Below are positions 26,980 through 35,946 of a DNA stretch of 64,000 bases, piece after piece. The first letter of the stretch is position 1; every line of letters begins with the position of its first letter. Below the pieces are notes generated by a model. The model was not told the origin of the DNA. It was given only the letters and a program-made list of their open reading frames with translations, and searched no databases. The DNA is taken from contig NZ_CP097267.1 of NCBI RefSeq assembly GCF_028473605.1, positions 748,501 to 812,500 of the forward strand, read 5' to 3'. The position numbers were made by a program, and so were the translations under genes. The stretch is from Acidovorax sp. NCPPB 3576. GTDB lineage: Bacteria; Pseudomonadota; Gammaproteobacteria; Burkholderiales; Burkholderiaceae_C.

Positions 26980-27765
26980 ATGACGTCACATATCAATGCG
27001 GAGCGGGGCCTGGCGGTCTCGCTGATCAGCCACGGCCACGGGCCCTGGGTGCAGGCTTTGCTGCAGGATCTGGCGCGTTGGTGCGGCGGCAGCGTGTCGC
27101 GCGTGGTGCTCACGCTGAATCTGCCCGAGGCCGAGCCGCAGGCGCCCGCCGAAGGCTGGCCTTTCCTGCTGGAGATTCGCCGCAACGCCGCGCCCCTGGG
27201 CTTTGGCGCCAACCACAACCGCGCCTTGCGCGGTGCGAGAGAGCCGATGGTTTGCGTGCTCAACCCCGATGTCAGCTTGCTCGGGGGCAACCCGTTTCCC
27301 GCGCTGTGCGAGGCGGCCTGGCCTGCGGATGTGGGCTGCGCCTATCCCGAGCAGGTGGACGGCCGTGGCCAGCCGCAGGACTCCGAGCGCGAGCTGCCGT
27401 CGCCCGCCGCGCTGTGGCGCCGCCGCGTGCTGCGGCGCCGGGAGCATCGCGTGGATTGGGTGAATGCTGCGTTTTTGGTGATGCGCCGCGCGGTGTGGGA
27501 AGCGCTGGAGGGGTTCGATGAAAGGTATTTCATGTATTGCGAGGATGTCGATTTGAGCTTGCGCATGCGGCTGAAGGGCCTGCGCCTCCAAAAGGGCGCG
27601 GCCCGGGTGGGCCATGTCGGACAGCGCGATAGCCAGCGCCGTTTTTCCTACCTTGCATGGCACGTGCGCAGCCTCTGGCGGCTTTGGCGGTCTCCGGTGT
27701 ATCGGCAGGCACGATCTTTGTTACCAGGGGGTACTGGCGGCCCGCATACCATCGGCGCTCCATGA
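26980..27765 (+). CDS. Family 2 glycosyltransferase
   Basis: A cytoplasmic glycosyltransferase resembling rhamnosyltransferases of O-antigen loci. From ATG 26980 it has 261 residues; upstream codons to 26950 have no ribosome site. Features are a GT2 N-terminus (LAVSLISHGHGPWVQALL), NAAPLGFGANHNRAL, the metal-binding equivalent VLNPDVSLLG, and the acceptor motif CEDVDLSLRMRLKG. The C-terminus is amphipathic and Arg/Trp-rich, suggesting membrane association. It is divergent from the fusion gene across 76 bp and overlaps the next gene by 4 bp. Confidence 0.9.
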   Translation: MTSHINAERGLAVSLISHGHGPWVQALLQDLARWCGGSVSRVVLTLNLPEAEPQAPAEGWPFLLEIRRNAAPLGFGANHNRALRGAREPMVCVLNPDVSLLGGNPFPALCEAAWPADVGCAYPEQVDGRGQPQDSERELPSPAALWRRRVLRRREHRVDWVNAAFLVMRRAVWEALEGFDERYFMYCEDVDLSLRMRLKGLRLQKGAARVGHVGQRDSQRRFSYLAWHVRSLWRLWRSPVYRQARSLLPGGTGGPHTIGAP

Positions 27766-28865
27766 TCTGGTTGTCTCTGGTCGCTTTTCTGGTTTCCACA
27801 TTGGTGGCTGCGGGCATCGTTCGATGGGGGCGCGACCATGCGTCCGTGTATGGCGACACCATGCCCCAGCGGTTCCACCTGGGAGATGTACCCCGGCTGG
27901 GCGGGGCCGCGTTGCTGGCCGGCATGGCCTGCAGTTGGCTGCTCGGGGTGGTTCAAACGTCGTGGATGGGCGATCCGGGCTCGCTGCGGCTGGGCGCGTG
28001 GGTGGTCTGGTGGATCGTGGCGCTCCTGCCATCCGCAGTGGGCGGCATCGTGGAAGACCTCACGCAGCGGCTCACCGTGCGTTACCGCCTGCTGCTCACC
28101 GCCATGTCCGGCGGGCTGGCGCTGATGGTGCTGCAGCTGAACGTGCAGCGCATGGGACTGCCCTGGCTGGACACCTTCCTGGCCGAGACGCCTTGGCTGG
28201 GCATGACGATCGTGGTGCTGGCGGTGGCCGGCCTGCCGCATGCCTTCAACATCATCGACGGCTACAACGGCCTTGCAGGCATGGTGGCGTTCATCGTCTG
28301 CCTCGCACTGGCGCACGTCAGCCTGCAGGTGGGGGACCGGTCGCTCGCGACGCTGTTCGTCTGCACGGCGGCGGCAACCGCCGGCTTTCTGGTGTGGAAC
28401 TACCCGCGGGGCATGATCTTCGCGGGCGATGGGGGCTCGTACATCTGGGGCGTGGTGATTGCGCTGGGCAGCATCTCGCTGGTGCAGCGCAACCATGATG
28501 TATCGCCCTGGTTCCCGATGCTGCTGCTGATCTACCCAATCTGGGAGACGGTGTTTTCCATCTACCGCAAGCTGGTGCGCGGGGTCTCGCCCGGCGTGGC
28601 CGACGCGCTGCATTTCCACCAGTTGATCTACCGGCGCATCGTGCGCGGCGTGTTCCACGACGACGAATCCCGCCGGGTGCTGATGCGCAACAACCGCACC
28701 TCGCCCTATCTCTGGGGCTTCACCCTGCTGACGGTGGTGCCCGCCGTGCTGTTCTGGAGCAACACGGTCGTGCTGGTGATCTTCTGCGGGCTGTTCGTGA
28801 TCGCCTACGTCTCGGCGTACCTGGCGATCGTGCGCTTCAAGGTGCCCAGCTGGCTGCGGCACTGA
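27762..28865 (+). CDS. WecA/WbpL-type undecaprenyl-phosphate glycosyl-1-phosphate transferase
   Basis: Starts lipid-linked glycan synthesis by moving a sugar-1-phosphate from a UDP-sugar to undecaprenyl phosphate at the inner membrane. From ATG 27762 (inside the preceding stop) it has 367 residues and about ten membrane segments. The family motifs are [15 protein letters not shown] (DGxNG type), [11 protein letters not shown] and the C-terminal [11 protein letters not shown]. It is closest in pattern to WbpL and other MraY/WecA relatives used for O-antigen. It provides the initiating step for the export locus at 18.8-20.9 kb. Confidence 0.92.
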   Translation: MIWLSLVAFLVSTLVAAGIVRWGRDHASVYGDTMPQRFHLGDVPRLGGAALLAGMACSWLLGVVQTSWMGDPGSLRLGAWVVWWIVALLPSAVGGIVEDLTQRLTVRYRLLLTAMSGGLALMVLQLNVQRMGLPWLDTFLAETPWLGMTIVVLAVAGLPHAFNIIDGYNGLAGMVAFIVCLALAHVSLQVGDRSLATLFVCTAAATAGFLVWNYPRGMIFAGDGGSYIWGVVIALGSISLVQRNHDVSPWFPMLLLIYPIWETVFSIYRKLVRGVSPGVADALHFHQLIYRRIVRGVFHDDESRRVLMRNNRTSPYLWGFTLLTVVPAVLFWSNTVVLVIFCGLFVIAYVSAYLAIVRFKVPSWLRH

Positions 28866-29013
28866 ATCCAACCCCGATCGCCAGGAAACGGCGGCGCCCG
28901 GTGGTGTCCGGGCCCGCTCATCCCCTGGCCCCGCCGAAGCGCCGCTCCGGCGCCGGGGCAAGGCACAATGCGCATCTCCATCGCTTAACCGCTCCTTCAG
29001 CCGCGAGCTTTTC

Positions 29014-29907
29014 ATGACGACCGACCTTCTTTCGATTGCCCCCCGCGACAAGGCCGAAATCCTGGCCCAGGCGCTGCCCTACATCCGCAAGTTCCATGGC
29101 AAGACCATGGTCATCAAATACGGCGGCAACGCCATGACCGACCCGGCCTTGCAGGCCGACTTCGCCGAGGACGTGGTGCTGCTCAAGCTGGTGGGCATGA
29201 ACCCGGTGGTGGTGCACGGCGGCGGCCCGCAGATCGAGACCGCGCTCAACCGCCTGGGCAAGAAAGGCCAGTTCATCCAGGGCATGCGGGTGACCGATGC
29301 CGAAACCATGGAAGTCGTGGAATGGGTGCTGGCCGGCGAAGTCCAGCAGGACATCGTGGGCCTGATCAACCAGGCCGGCGGCAAGGCCGTGGGCCTCACG
29401 GGGCGCGACGGCGGCATGATCCGGGCGCAAAAGCTCAAGATGGTGGACAACAAGGACCCGAGCATCGAGCACGACATCGGCCAGGTGGGCGACATCGTCT
29501 CCATCGATCCGAGCGTGGTCAAGGCGCTGCAGGACGATGCGTTCATTCCCGTCATCAGCCCCATCGGCTTCGGCGAGAACAACGAGAGCTACAACATCAA
29601 CGCCGATGTCGTGGCCAGCAAGCTCGCGACCGTGCTGCAGGCCGAAAAGCTGGTGCTGCTCACCAACATTCCGGGCGTGCTGAACAAGGCGGGCGAGCTG
29701 CTCACCGACCTCACCGCCCGCGAGATCGACATGCTGTTCGCCGACGGCACCATCTCCGGCGGCATGCTGCCCAAGATCGCCGGCGCCCTGGATGCCGCCA
29801 AGGCCGGGGTGAACGCGGTGCACATCATCGACGGCCGCGTGCCGCACGCCATGCTGCTGGAAATCCTGACCGAGCAGGCCTACGGCACCATGATCCGCAG
29901 CCACTGA
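29014..29907 (+). CDS. argB: Acetylglutamate kinase
   Basis: Phosphorylates N-acetyl-L-glutamate in the second step of arginine synthesis. The protein has 297 residues. Features are VIKYGGNAM (substrate Lys), [11 protein letters not shown], the C-terminal ATP-binding [15 protein letters not shown], and [13 protein letters not shown], which in arginine-sensitive enzymes lies next to the effector site. An N-terminal helix ([17 protein letters not shown]) is the extension found in hexameric, arginine-inhibited ArgB. It starts a unit unrelated to the glycan genes upstream. Confidence 0.98.
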   Translation: MTTDLLSIAPRDKAEILAQALPYIRKFHGKTMVIKYGGNAMTDPALQADFAEDVVLLKLVGMNPVVVHGGGPQIETALNRLGKKGQFIQGMRVTDAETMEVVEWVLAGEVQQDIVGLINQAGGKAVGLTGRDGGMIRAQKLKMVDNKDPSIEHDIGQVGDIVSIDPSVVKALQDDAFIPVISPIGFGENNESYNINADVVASKLATVLQAEKLVLLTNIPGVLNKAGELLTDLTAREIDMLFADGTISGGMLPKIAGALDAAKAGVNAVHIIDGRVPHAMLLEILTEQAYGTMIRSH

Positions 29908-30050
29908 CATGCATCACGCCGCCTTGCCCGCAGTGCACGACACCGCGTCCAGCGCGGCGAGACGGCATTGCTGCTGTGTTCGATTCACTTGTGCGGTGGC
30001 CGCATCCGGCCTTACCGCGCAGGTCCGTCCCTGAAACGGGTGACCGGGCG

Positions 30051-30758
30051 ATGCGCCTGCTGCTGGTCGAGGACGACGTCATGCTGGCCAGCGGCATCAA
30101 GCTGGGCCTGACCGACGCGGGCTATGCGGTGGACTGGGTGGGCAGCGGCGAGCGCGCCGAAGAGGTGCTGCGCACCGAATCGTTCGATGCCGCGATCATC
30201 GACATCGGCCTGCCGGGCATGGACGGGCTGGAACTGACCCGCTGCCTGCGCCGCCCCGAGATGGCCCATCCGGCCATGCCGGTGCTCATCCTCACGGCCC
30301 GCGACGCCCTGCACGACCGGGTACAGGGGCTCGACCTGGGCGCCGACGACTACATGGTCAAGCCCTACGAGCTGCCCGAACTGCTGGCGCGGCTGCGCGC
30401 CCTGCTGCGGCGCTCGCAGGCCGCGACCACCGCCATCCTGAGCTTCGGGCCGCTGGAGCTGGACACGGCCGGCCGCACCGTGAGCATCCGCACCGCCAGC
30501 GACCCGAATGCGCGCCAGCCCATCGAACTGGGCCCGCGCGAGTGGACGGTGCTGGAATACCTGCTGATCCACGCGCCCAAGCCGGCCAGCAAGGACAAGC
30601 TCTTGCAGGCCCTGACCGGCTGGGACAAGGAAATCACGCCCAATGCGGTCGAGGTGTACGTGTCCCGCCTGCGCAGCAAGCTCGAACCCAACGGCGTGGC
30701 GCTGCGCTCCATCCGCGGCTTCGGCTACCGGCTGGAACTGCAGCCCCCGCGCGGCTGA
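30051..30758 (+). CDS. OmpR-family response regulator (TctD/QseB-like)
   Basis: A 235-residue DNA-binding response regulator. The receiver domain has acidic residues D8/D9, phosphoacceptor D51 in AAIIDIGLPGMDG, Thr in LILTARDA and Lys in DYMVKPYELPELLARL. The winged-helix output domain follows, with LGPREWTVLEYLLIHAPKP and VEVYVSRLRSKLEPNGV. The frame is open far upstream into argB, but ATG 30051 is where homology begins. The cognate kinase gene starts 52 bp downstream. The target is unknown. Confidence 0.93.
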   Translation: MRLLLVEDDVMLASGIKLGLTDAGYAVDWVGSGERAEEVLRTESFDAAIIDIGLPGMDGLELTRCLRRPEMAHPAMPVLILTARDALHDRVQGLDLGADDYMVKPYELPELLARLRALLRRSQAATTAILSFGPLELDTAGRTVSIRTASDPNARQPIELGPREWTVLEYLLIHAPKPASKDKLLQALTGWDKEITPNAVEVYVSRLRSKLEPNGVALRSIRGFGYRLELQPPRG

Positions 30759-30810
30759 GCGCGTCGCCATTCCCTTCGCTCAGCGCCCATCCGGACACCC
30801 GGCCGCCGCC

Positions 30811-32253
30811 ATGACCTCCGCGCTGCGCATCCGGCTGCTGCTGCTGCTGATCCTGCCGCTGTGCGCGCTGGCGCTGGCGGGCGCGTGGCTCGACTACCGC
30901 TCGGCGGACGAGGCCGCCAGCCGGCACGACCAGCGTCTGCTGCGGCTGCTGCCCGCGCTGGCAGACTCGGTGGTGGCCCCGCCGGTGAGCGACGGCGGCC
31001 CGCCGCTGCTGCTGCTCGCGCCGCCCGTGGAGGAGTTTCTGCGCCAGAACAGCGGCTTTGCCGGCTACAGCGTGAAGGACCTGTCCGGCCGGGTGCTGCT
31101 GGGCGAAGGCTGGGTGCAAGGCGCCGTCCCCGCCACGCACGACCCCGAGTTCCACAGCGTCGAGTACGACAGCGTCACCTACCGCGTGGCCGTCCAGCGC
31201 AGCCCCACGGGTGCGGGGGAGCTGGTGGTGGCGCTGGCCGACGGCTCCGATCCGCGCCAGCAGTGGGGCAAGCAGATGCTGCTGCGCGTGCTGCTGCCCA
31301 ACCTGGTGCTGGTGGCGGCCGCTGCGCTGGCGATCCACTGGGCCGTGCGCCGCGCGTTCAAGCCGCTGGTGGACCTGGCCGAGGCCGTCGCCCGGCGCTC
31401 GCCCCGGGACCTCAATCCTATTGACGAGGCGGCCTCGCCCGTGGAGGTGCGGCCCCTGGTGTATTCGCTCAACCGGCTGTTCGCCCTGGTGAACGAGCAG
31501 GCCGAAGGGCAGCGCCGCTTCGTGGCCGACGCCGCGCACCAGCTGCGCACGCCGCTGGCCAGCCTGCAGGCACAGGTGGAAGCCTGGGCGCTGTCCGCGC
31601 AATCGGCGGGCGGCCGGGAGGGGTATGAATCAAAACAGGCTCCGGCGCAAATGGGACTAGGGCATGGTGCTATATATTTAGAAGCAGACCAGATCGAGAA
31701 GCTGCGGCAGGCCACGCGCCGCACCTCCAAGCTGGCGCACCAGTTGCTGGCCCTGTCGCGCGCGGACGCCCGGAGCCTGGACGCGCAGGCTATGCAGAGC
31801 GTGGATTTGAAGGACCTGTGCGAAAGCCTGCTGGAGGCGTTCCTCGACGCGGCCACGGCCAAGGGGCTGGACCTGGGGCTGGAGGTCGCGCCGGCCCGGG
31901 CCGTGGGCCACGGCTGGCTGCTGCGCGAACTGCTCACGAACCTGGTGGACAACGCCATCAAGTACACCCCGGCCGGTGGCGCCGTGACCATCCGCTGCGG
32001 CGGCGCTGCGAACGGCGGTGCCTTTCTGCAGGTCGAGGATGACGGGCCCGGCATTCCCGAGGCGGAGCAGGCGCGGGTGCTGCAGCGCTTTTACCGCGTG
32101 CCGGGGGCTGCGGGAGAGGGCACCGGCCTGGGGCTGGCCATTGCCGACGAGATCGCGCGCGTGCACGGTGCAGCGCTGGGCCTGGGGCGCGGGCCGGCCG
32201 GTGGGGGGCTGGTGGTGACGGTGTTTTTAGCGCCGGCGCGCAAGGCCCGATAG
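30811..32253 (+). CDS. Sensor histidine kinase (TctE/QseC-like) with repeat-derived insertion
   Basis: A 480-residue membrane sensor. Helix 1 is LRIRLLLLLILPLCALALAG, a periplasmic 2CSK-type sensor domain spans about 30-165, and helix 2 is near 165-185. The HAMP-like linker precedes the H-box FVADAAHQLRTPLASLQ with H243. The N-box is ELLTNLVDNAIKYT, the G1 box VEDDGPGIPEAEQ and the G2 box GTGLGLAIADEIARVHGA. Between the two dimerisation helices an extra stretch (about 270-293, SKQAPAQMGLGHGAIYL) is encoded by a dispersed repeat at 31634-31685. It remains in frame. It sits between argB and slmA together with the regulator gene. Confidence 0.92.
   Translation: MTSALRIRLLLLLILPLCALALAGAWLDYRSADEAASRHDQRLLRLLPALADSVVAPPVSDGGPPLLLLAPPVEEFLRQNSGFAGYSVKDLSGRVLLGEGWVQGAVPATHDPEFHSVEYDSVTYRVAVQRSPTGAGELVVALADGSDPRQQWGKQMLLRVLLPNLVLVAAAALAIHWAVRRAFKPLVDLAEAVARRSPRDLNPIDEAASPVEVRPLVYSLNRLFALVNEQAEGQRRFVADAAHQLRTPLASLQAQVEAWALSAQSAGGREGYESKQAPAQMGLGHGAIYLEADQIEKLRQATRRTSKLAHQLLALSRADARSLDAQAMQSVDLKDLCESLLEAFLDAATAKGLDLGLEVAPARAVGHGWLLRELLTNLVDNAIKYTPAGGAVTIRCGGAANGGAFLQVEDDGPGIPEAEQARVLQRFYRVPGAAGEGTGLGLAIADEIARVHGAALGLGRGPAGGGLVVTVFLAPARKAR
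31634..31685 (-). repeat. Dispersed repeat inside the histidine kinase gene
   Basis: Minus-strand reading gives GCTTCTAAATATATAGC, then TGCCCTAGT, then TTTGCGCCGGAGCCTG, matching the family at 20967 and 56537. It is in frame in the kinase gene. Confidence 0.75.
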
Positions 32254-32375
32254 CGCCACCCGTCCCGTTGCCTTGGGGGGCGAAGCGGGGAAGCGGGACA
32301 TGCGGGAGGGAGCGCCTGCCTCGCCCAAGTCCGCCGGGACCGTGTGCGAGAATCAATTGCATACATCTCTTGCCC

Positions 32376-33029
32376 ATGCCCGAACTCCAGTCCCTGCCTG
32401 AACCTGCCGCCGCCGTGGTGCAAGACGCCCCTGCGGCCCGCAAGCGCCCCAAGCCCGGGGAGCGCCGGGTGCAGATCCTCCAGGCGCTGGCCGGCATGCT
32501 GGAGCAGCCCGGCTCGGAACGCATCACCACCGCTGCGCTGGCGGCACGCCTTTCGGTCAGCGAGGCGGCGCTGTACCGGCACTTCGCCAGCAAGGCCCAG
32601 ATGTTCGAGGGCCTGATCGATTTCATCGAGCAATCGGTCCTCACGCTGGTCAATCAGATCATGGAGCGCGGTGCGCAGTCCGACACCTCGGGCACGCAGC
32701 AGGCCGCGCGCATCGTCGCCATGGTGCTGCAGTTCGGCGAGCGCAACCCGGGCATGGTGCGCGTGATGGTGGGCGATGCCCTGGTGCTGGAGAACGAGCG
32801 CCTGCAGCAGCGCATGAACCAGTTCTTCGACAAGATCGAATCGAGCCTGCGGCAGTGCCTGCGCCCCGCCGCGCAGGCCGCCGGGGCCGAGACGCCCACG
32901 GTCGATGCCCAGGTGCGTGCTGCAGCGCTGTGCGACCTGGTGCGGGGGCGGCTGCAGCGGCATGCGCGCTCGGGCTTTCGCCGCGCGCCGAGCGAGCATC
33001 TCGAAGCCACGCTCGCGCTGCTGCTCTAA
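32376..33029 (+). CDS. slmA: Nucleoid occlusion factor SlmA (TetR family)
   Basis: SlmA binds chromosomal sites and keeps FtsZ from assembling over the nucleoid. From ATG 32376 it has 217 residues; the longer frame to 32268 has no ribosome site. The N-terminal basic stretch AARKRPKPGERRVQILQALA leads into the HTH ITTAALAARLSVSEAALYRHF, then SKAQMFEGLIDFIEQSV, all characteristic of SlmA. The C-terminus RLQRHARSGFRRAPSEHLE also matches. A hairpin terminator follows. Confidence 0.92.
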   Translation: MPELQSLPEPAAAVVQDAPAARKRPKPGERRVQILQALAGMLEQPGSERITTAALAARLSVSEAALYRHFASKAQMFEGLIDFIEQSVLTLVNQIMERGAQSDTSGTQQAARIVAMVLQFGERNPGMVRVMVGDALVLENERLQQRMNQFFDKIESSLRQCLRPAAQAAGAETPTVDAQVRAAALCDLVRGRLQRHARSGFRRAPSEHLEATLALLL

Positions 33030-33058
33030 CCTGCCGCCCTGACCCCATCGCTGTTCCG

Positions 33059-33091
33059 GCTGCCTGAACGGCGGCAGGCAGCGCAGTTTTT
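33059..33091 (+). terminator. Probable intrinsic terminator after slmA
   Basis: GCTGCCTG and CAGGCAGC form a perfect 8-bp stem with an 8-nt loop, then GCAG and five T residues. The rest of the 33030-33301 gap contains nothing else I can support except the operator-like site at 33271. Confidence 0.6.
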
Positions 33092-33270
33092 CTCTTTCCC
33101 TCGAAGCGTGCGAGACCCGCCTGCCGGCCATGCTGGCGGCCACGGCTCGATGCAGCCGCAGAGCGGTGCGTGGTCCCGCCTTTTCCGGAGCCGCCTTCTC
33201 GGCTAGGGGTTTTCCCGGTGCAGAGCCCCTGATCGCCCCGAGGGATGGGCAGTCCCGGTGTTTTCATGCA

Positions 33271-33295
33271 AAATAGCACGATCGTTCGTTTTATT
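33271..33295 (+). promoter_or_regulatory. Candidate TetR operator
   Basis: An AT-rich patch in GC-rich DNA centred on the palindrome ACGATCGT (33278-33285) lies 16-31 bp before the TetR gene start, where autoregulating TetR proteins usually bind. Outer symmetry is imperfect. Confidence 0.45.
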
Positions 33296-33301
33296 TTCTC
33301 C

Positions 33302-33970
33302 ATGCCGGTCACCCCCTTACCATCCCGTCCCGCCCGCTCCGCCAGCACCCGCGAAGGCCGTGCCTTGCAAAAAGGCCAGCAGACCAAGGCGGCGATCGTG
33401 GAGGCTGCGCTGGGCCTGGCCACGCACATCGGGCTGGAGGGCCTGTCCATCGGTGCGCTGGCGGATGTGACGGGCATGAGCAAGTCCGGCGTGTTCGCCC
33501 ATTTCGGTTCGCGCGAGGAGTTGCAGATCTCCGTCATCCGCGAATACCACGCGCGCTTCGAGCAGGAAGTGTTCTACCCGGCCGTGTCCGCCCCGCGGGG
33601 GCTGCCGCGGCTGCGGGCCCTGTTCGGCAACTGGATGAAGCGCACCTCCATCGAAATCGATTCGGGCTGCATCTACATCAGCGGTGCCGTTGAGTTCGAC
33701 GACCGCACCGGGCCTGTTCGCGATGCGCTGGCCAGTTCCGTTCTGACCTGGCTGGCCGCCATGAAGCGCGCCATTGACCAGTGCAAGGAGCAGGGCGAAC
33801 TGCGCGGCGACGTGAATGCCGAGCAGATGCTGTTCGAGATCCATGGCCTCATCCTGGCGCTGCACTACGAGGCGCGCTTCCTGCAGACGCCCGGCTCCAT
33901 CGACCGGGCCAATGCCGGCTTCGACAGCATCCTCACCCGCTATGGCGCACCGCCGCCCGCGCAGGATTGA
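33302..33970 (+). CDS. TetR-family regulator of the acyl-CoA degradation cluster
   Basis: A 222-residue TetR repressor from ATG 33302. The N-terminal HTH is GLEGLSIGALADVTGMSKSG followed by VFAHFGSREELQISVI. The ligand-binding part is all helical and contains RTSIEIDSGCIYISGAVEFDD, seen in TetR proteins near fatty acid genes. It lies 72 bp upstream of the acyl-CoA dehydrogenase gene in the same direction, so it probably represses that operon and is released by an acyl-CoA (inference). The upstream open frame from 33245 overlaps the operator-like site. Confidence 0.85.
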   Translation: MPVTPLPSRPARSASTREGRALQKGQQTKAAIVEAALGLATHIGLEGLSIGALADVTGMSKSGVFAHFGSREELQISVIREYHARFEQEVFYPAVSAPRGLPRLRALFGNWMKRTSIEIDSGCIYISGAVEFDDRTGPVRDALASSVLTWLAAMKRAIDQCKEQGELRGDVNAEQMLFEIHGLILALHYEARFLQTPGSIDRANAGFDSILTRYGAPPPAQD

Positions 33971-34042
33971 CCGACCCGTTTCGCTTTTTTCTCTCCCTTT
34001 TTCCTTTTCATTTCCCACCCTTTCCATCCAAGGAGCCTCCCC

Positions 34043-35848
34043 ATGCCGACCTACACGCCGCCCCTTCGCGACATGCAATTCGTACTGCACGAGGTGTTCA
34101 AGGCGACCGAAGAACTCAAGGCCCTGCCCAAGCATGCCGACGTGGATGTGGACACCATCAACGCCGTGCTGGAAGAGGCGGGCAAGTTCGCCACCGGCGT
34201 GGCGTTCCCGCTCAACATCAGCGGGGACGAGGAAGGCTGCACGCTCGACAAGGCGACGCACGAGGTGACCACGCCCAAGGGCTTCAAGCAGGCCTACGCG
34301 CAATACGTCGAAGGCGGCTGGGCGGCCCTGAGCTGCGAGACCGAATACGGCGGCCAGGGCCTGCCGTTCGTGCTGAACCAGTGCCTGTATGAAATGCTCA
34401 ACAGCGCCAACCAGGCTTGGACGATGTACCCCGGCCTGTCGCACGGCGCCTACGAGGCGCTGCACGCGCACGGTACGCCCGAGCAAAAGAAGCTCTATCT
34501 GCCCAAGCTGACCAGCGGCGAATGGACCGGCACCATGTGCCTGACCGAGCCCCATTGCGGCACCGACCTGGGGCTGCTGCGCACCAAGGCCGAGCCCGTG
34601 GCCGGCGCGCCCGAAGGCACCTACAAGATCACCGGCAACAAGATCTTCATCAGCGCGGGCGAGCACGATTTCACCGAGAACATCGTCCATCTGGTGCTGG
34701 CCCGCCTGCCGGATGCGCCCAAGGGCAGCAAGGGCATCAGCCTGTTCATCGTGCCCAAGTACCACGTGAACGCCGACGGTTCGCTGGGCGAGCGCAACCC
34801 GATCTTCTGCGCCGGGCTGGAGCACAAGATGGGCATCCACGGCAACGCCACGGCGCAGATCGCCATCGACGGCGCCATCGGCACGCTGGTGGGCCAGCCG
34901 CACAAGGGCCTGCAGGCCATGTTCGTGATGATGAATGCCGCGCGCCTGGGCGTGGGCAACCAGTCGCTGGGCCTGACCGAAGTGGCGTTCCAGAACGCGC
35001 TGGCTTATGCCAAGGACCGCACGCAGATGCGCAGCCTGTCGGGCACGAAAGCCAAGGACAAGGATGCCGACCCGATCATCGTGCACCCCGACGTGCGCAA
35101 GATGCTGCTGACCGCCAAGGCCTATGCCGAGGGCGCGCGCGCGCTGCAGATCTACTGCACGCTGCTGCTGGACAAGGCGCACGGCCACCCCGACGAGAAG
35201 GTGCGCCAGGAAGCGGACGAACTGGTGGCGCTGCTCACGCCCATCGTCAAGGCCTTCATCACCGACAACGGGCACATCGCCACCAACCACTGCATGCAGG
35301 TCTTCGGCGGCCACGGCTTCATCAAGGAATGGGGCATGGAGCAGTTCGTGCGCGACAACCGGATCAACATGATCTATGAAGGCACCAACACCATCCAGTC
35401 GCTGGACCTGCTGGGCCGCAAGGTGCTGGGCAACAACGGCGCCACGCTGAAAAAATTCGGCAAGCTGGTGGGCCAGCTGGTGCAGGAAGAGGGCGTGAAC
35501 GAGAAGATGGCCGAGTTCATCAATCCCATCGCCACCCTGGGCGAGCAGATGACCAAGTTCACTACCGAGATCGGCTTCAAGGGCTTCCAGAACCCCGACG
35601 AAGTGGGTGCCGCCGCCGTGGACTACCTGCGCGTGGCCGGCCACCTGGTGTTCGGCTACCTGTTCGCCCGCATGGCCCAGGTGGCGCTGCGCGAGATCGC
35701 CAATGGCAACACCGACCCGTTCTATGTCGCCAAGCTGCAGACGGCGCGTTTCTACTTCGCCAAGCTGTTCCCCGAAACGGCCACGCTGATGCGCACCGCG
35801 CGCGCTGGCGCCAAGCCGCTGATGGACACCGACGCCGCGCTGGCCTGA
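34043..35848 (+). CDS. Acyl-CoA dehydrogenase (DmdC-like, 601 residues)
   Basis: An FAD-dependent acyl-CoA dehydrogenase catalysing the first step of beta-oxidation. At 601 residues it belongs to the long group with an extra N-terminal helix and a C-terminal domain, as in DmdC. Features are CLTEPHCGTDLGLLRTKA, GNKIFISAGEHD, the FAD-binding MQVFGGHGFIKEWGMEQFVRD, and the catalytic-region INMIYEGTNTIQSLDLLGRK. The Glu in YEGTNTIQ is the base in this family. A good ribosome site (aaggag) precedes it. Chain-length preference cannot be read from the sequence. Confidence 0.94.
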   Translation: MPTYTPPLRDMQFVLHEVFKATEELKALPKHADVDVDTINAVLEEAGKFATGVAFPLNISGDEEGCTLDKATHEVTTPKGFKQAYAQYVEGGWAALSCETEYGGQGLPFVLNQCLYEMLNSANQAWTMYPGLSHGAYEALHAHGTPEQKKLYLPKLTSGEWTGTMCLTEPHCGTDLGLLRTKAEPVAGAPEGTYKITGNKIFISAGEHDFTENIVHLVLARLPDAPKGSKGISLFIVPKYHVNADGSLGERNPIFCAGLEHKMGIHGNATAQIAIDGAIGTLVGQPHKGLQAMFVMMNAARLGVGNQSLGLTEVAFQNALAYAKDRTQMRSLSGTKAKDKDADPIIVHPDVRKMLLTAKAYAEGARALQIYCTLLLDKAHGHPDEKVRQEADELVALLTPIVKAFITDNGHIATNHCMQVFGGHGFIKEWGMEQFVRDNRINMIYEGTNTIQSLDLLGRKVLGNNGATLKKFGKLVGQLVQEEGVNEKMAEFINPIATLGEQMTKFTTEIGFKGFQNPDEVGAAAVDYLRVAGHLVFGYLFARMAQVALREIANGNTDPFYVAKLQTARFYFAKLFPETATLMRTARAGAKPLMDTDAALA

Positions 35849-35885
35849 CCGCCGGGCCGCTTGTTCACCGCTTTGCCCAACTTCA

Positions 35886-35946
35886 AGCCTTTTTGCACTG
35901 GAGCCGTTATGAATAAAGCGCTAGCAGCTATGTTTTTTGTAGCAAT
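35886..35946 (-). repeat. Dispersed repeat (GCTAGCGC variant) spanning a gene start
   Basis: Minus-strand reading gives GCTACAAAAAACATAGC, TGCTAGCGC, then GGCTCCAGTGCAAAAAGG. It is a variant of the repeat family. It covers the ribosome-site region, the ATG at 35909 and part of the signal peptide of the DUF2147 gene. Confidence 0.65.

Noticed and set aside
26904..27290. Upstream extension of the fusion gene
   Set aside because: It overlaps the divergent GT2 gene and has no domain similarity; ATG 26903 begins where the methyltransferase-type sequence starts.
23259..27521. A 1,420-residue open frame antisense to the large fusion gene
   Set aside because: It is a GC-rich shadow: composition is Gly/His/Arg/Val biased with no recognisable domain, while the minus strand has clear methyltransferase and glycosyltransferase motifs.
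28896..28913. GCCCGG/CCGGGC hairpin after the WecA-type gene
   Set aside because: Only six base pairs with no T-run in GC-rich DNA; expected by chance.
29322..30050. Long N-terminal extension of the response regulator
   Set aside because: It overlaps argB in another frame and is Arg/His-rich; receiver homology begins at ATG 30051.
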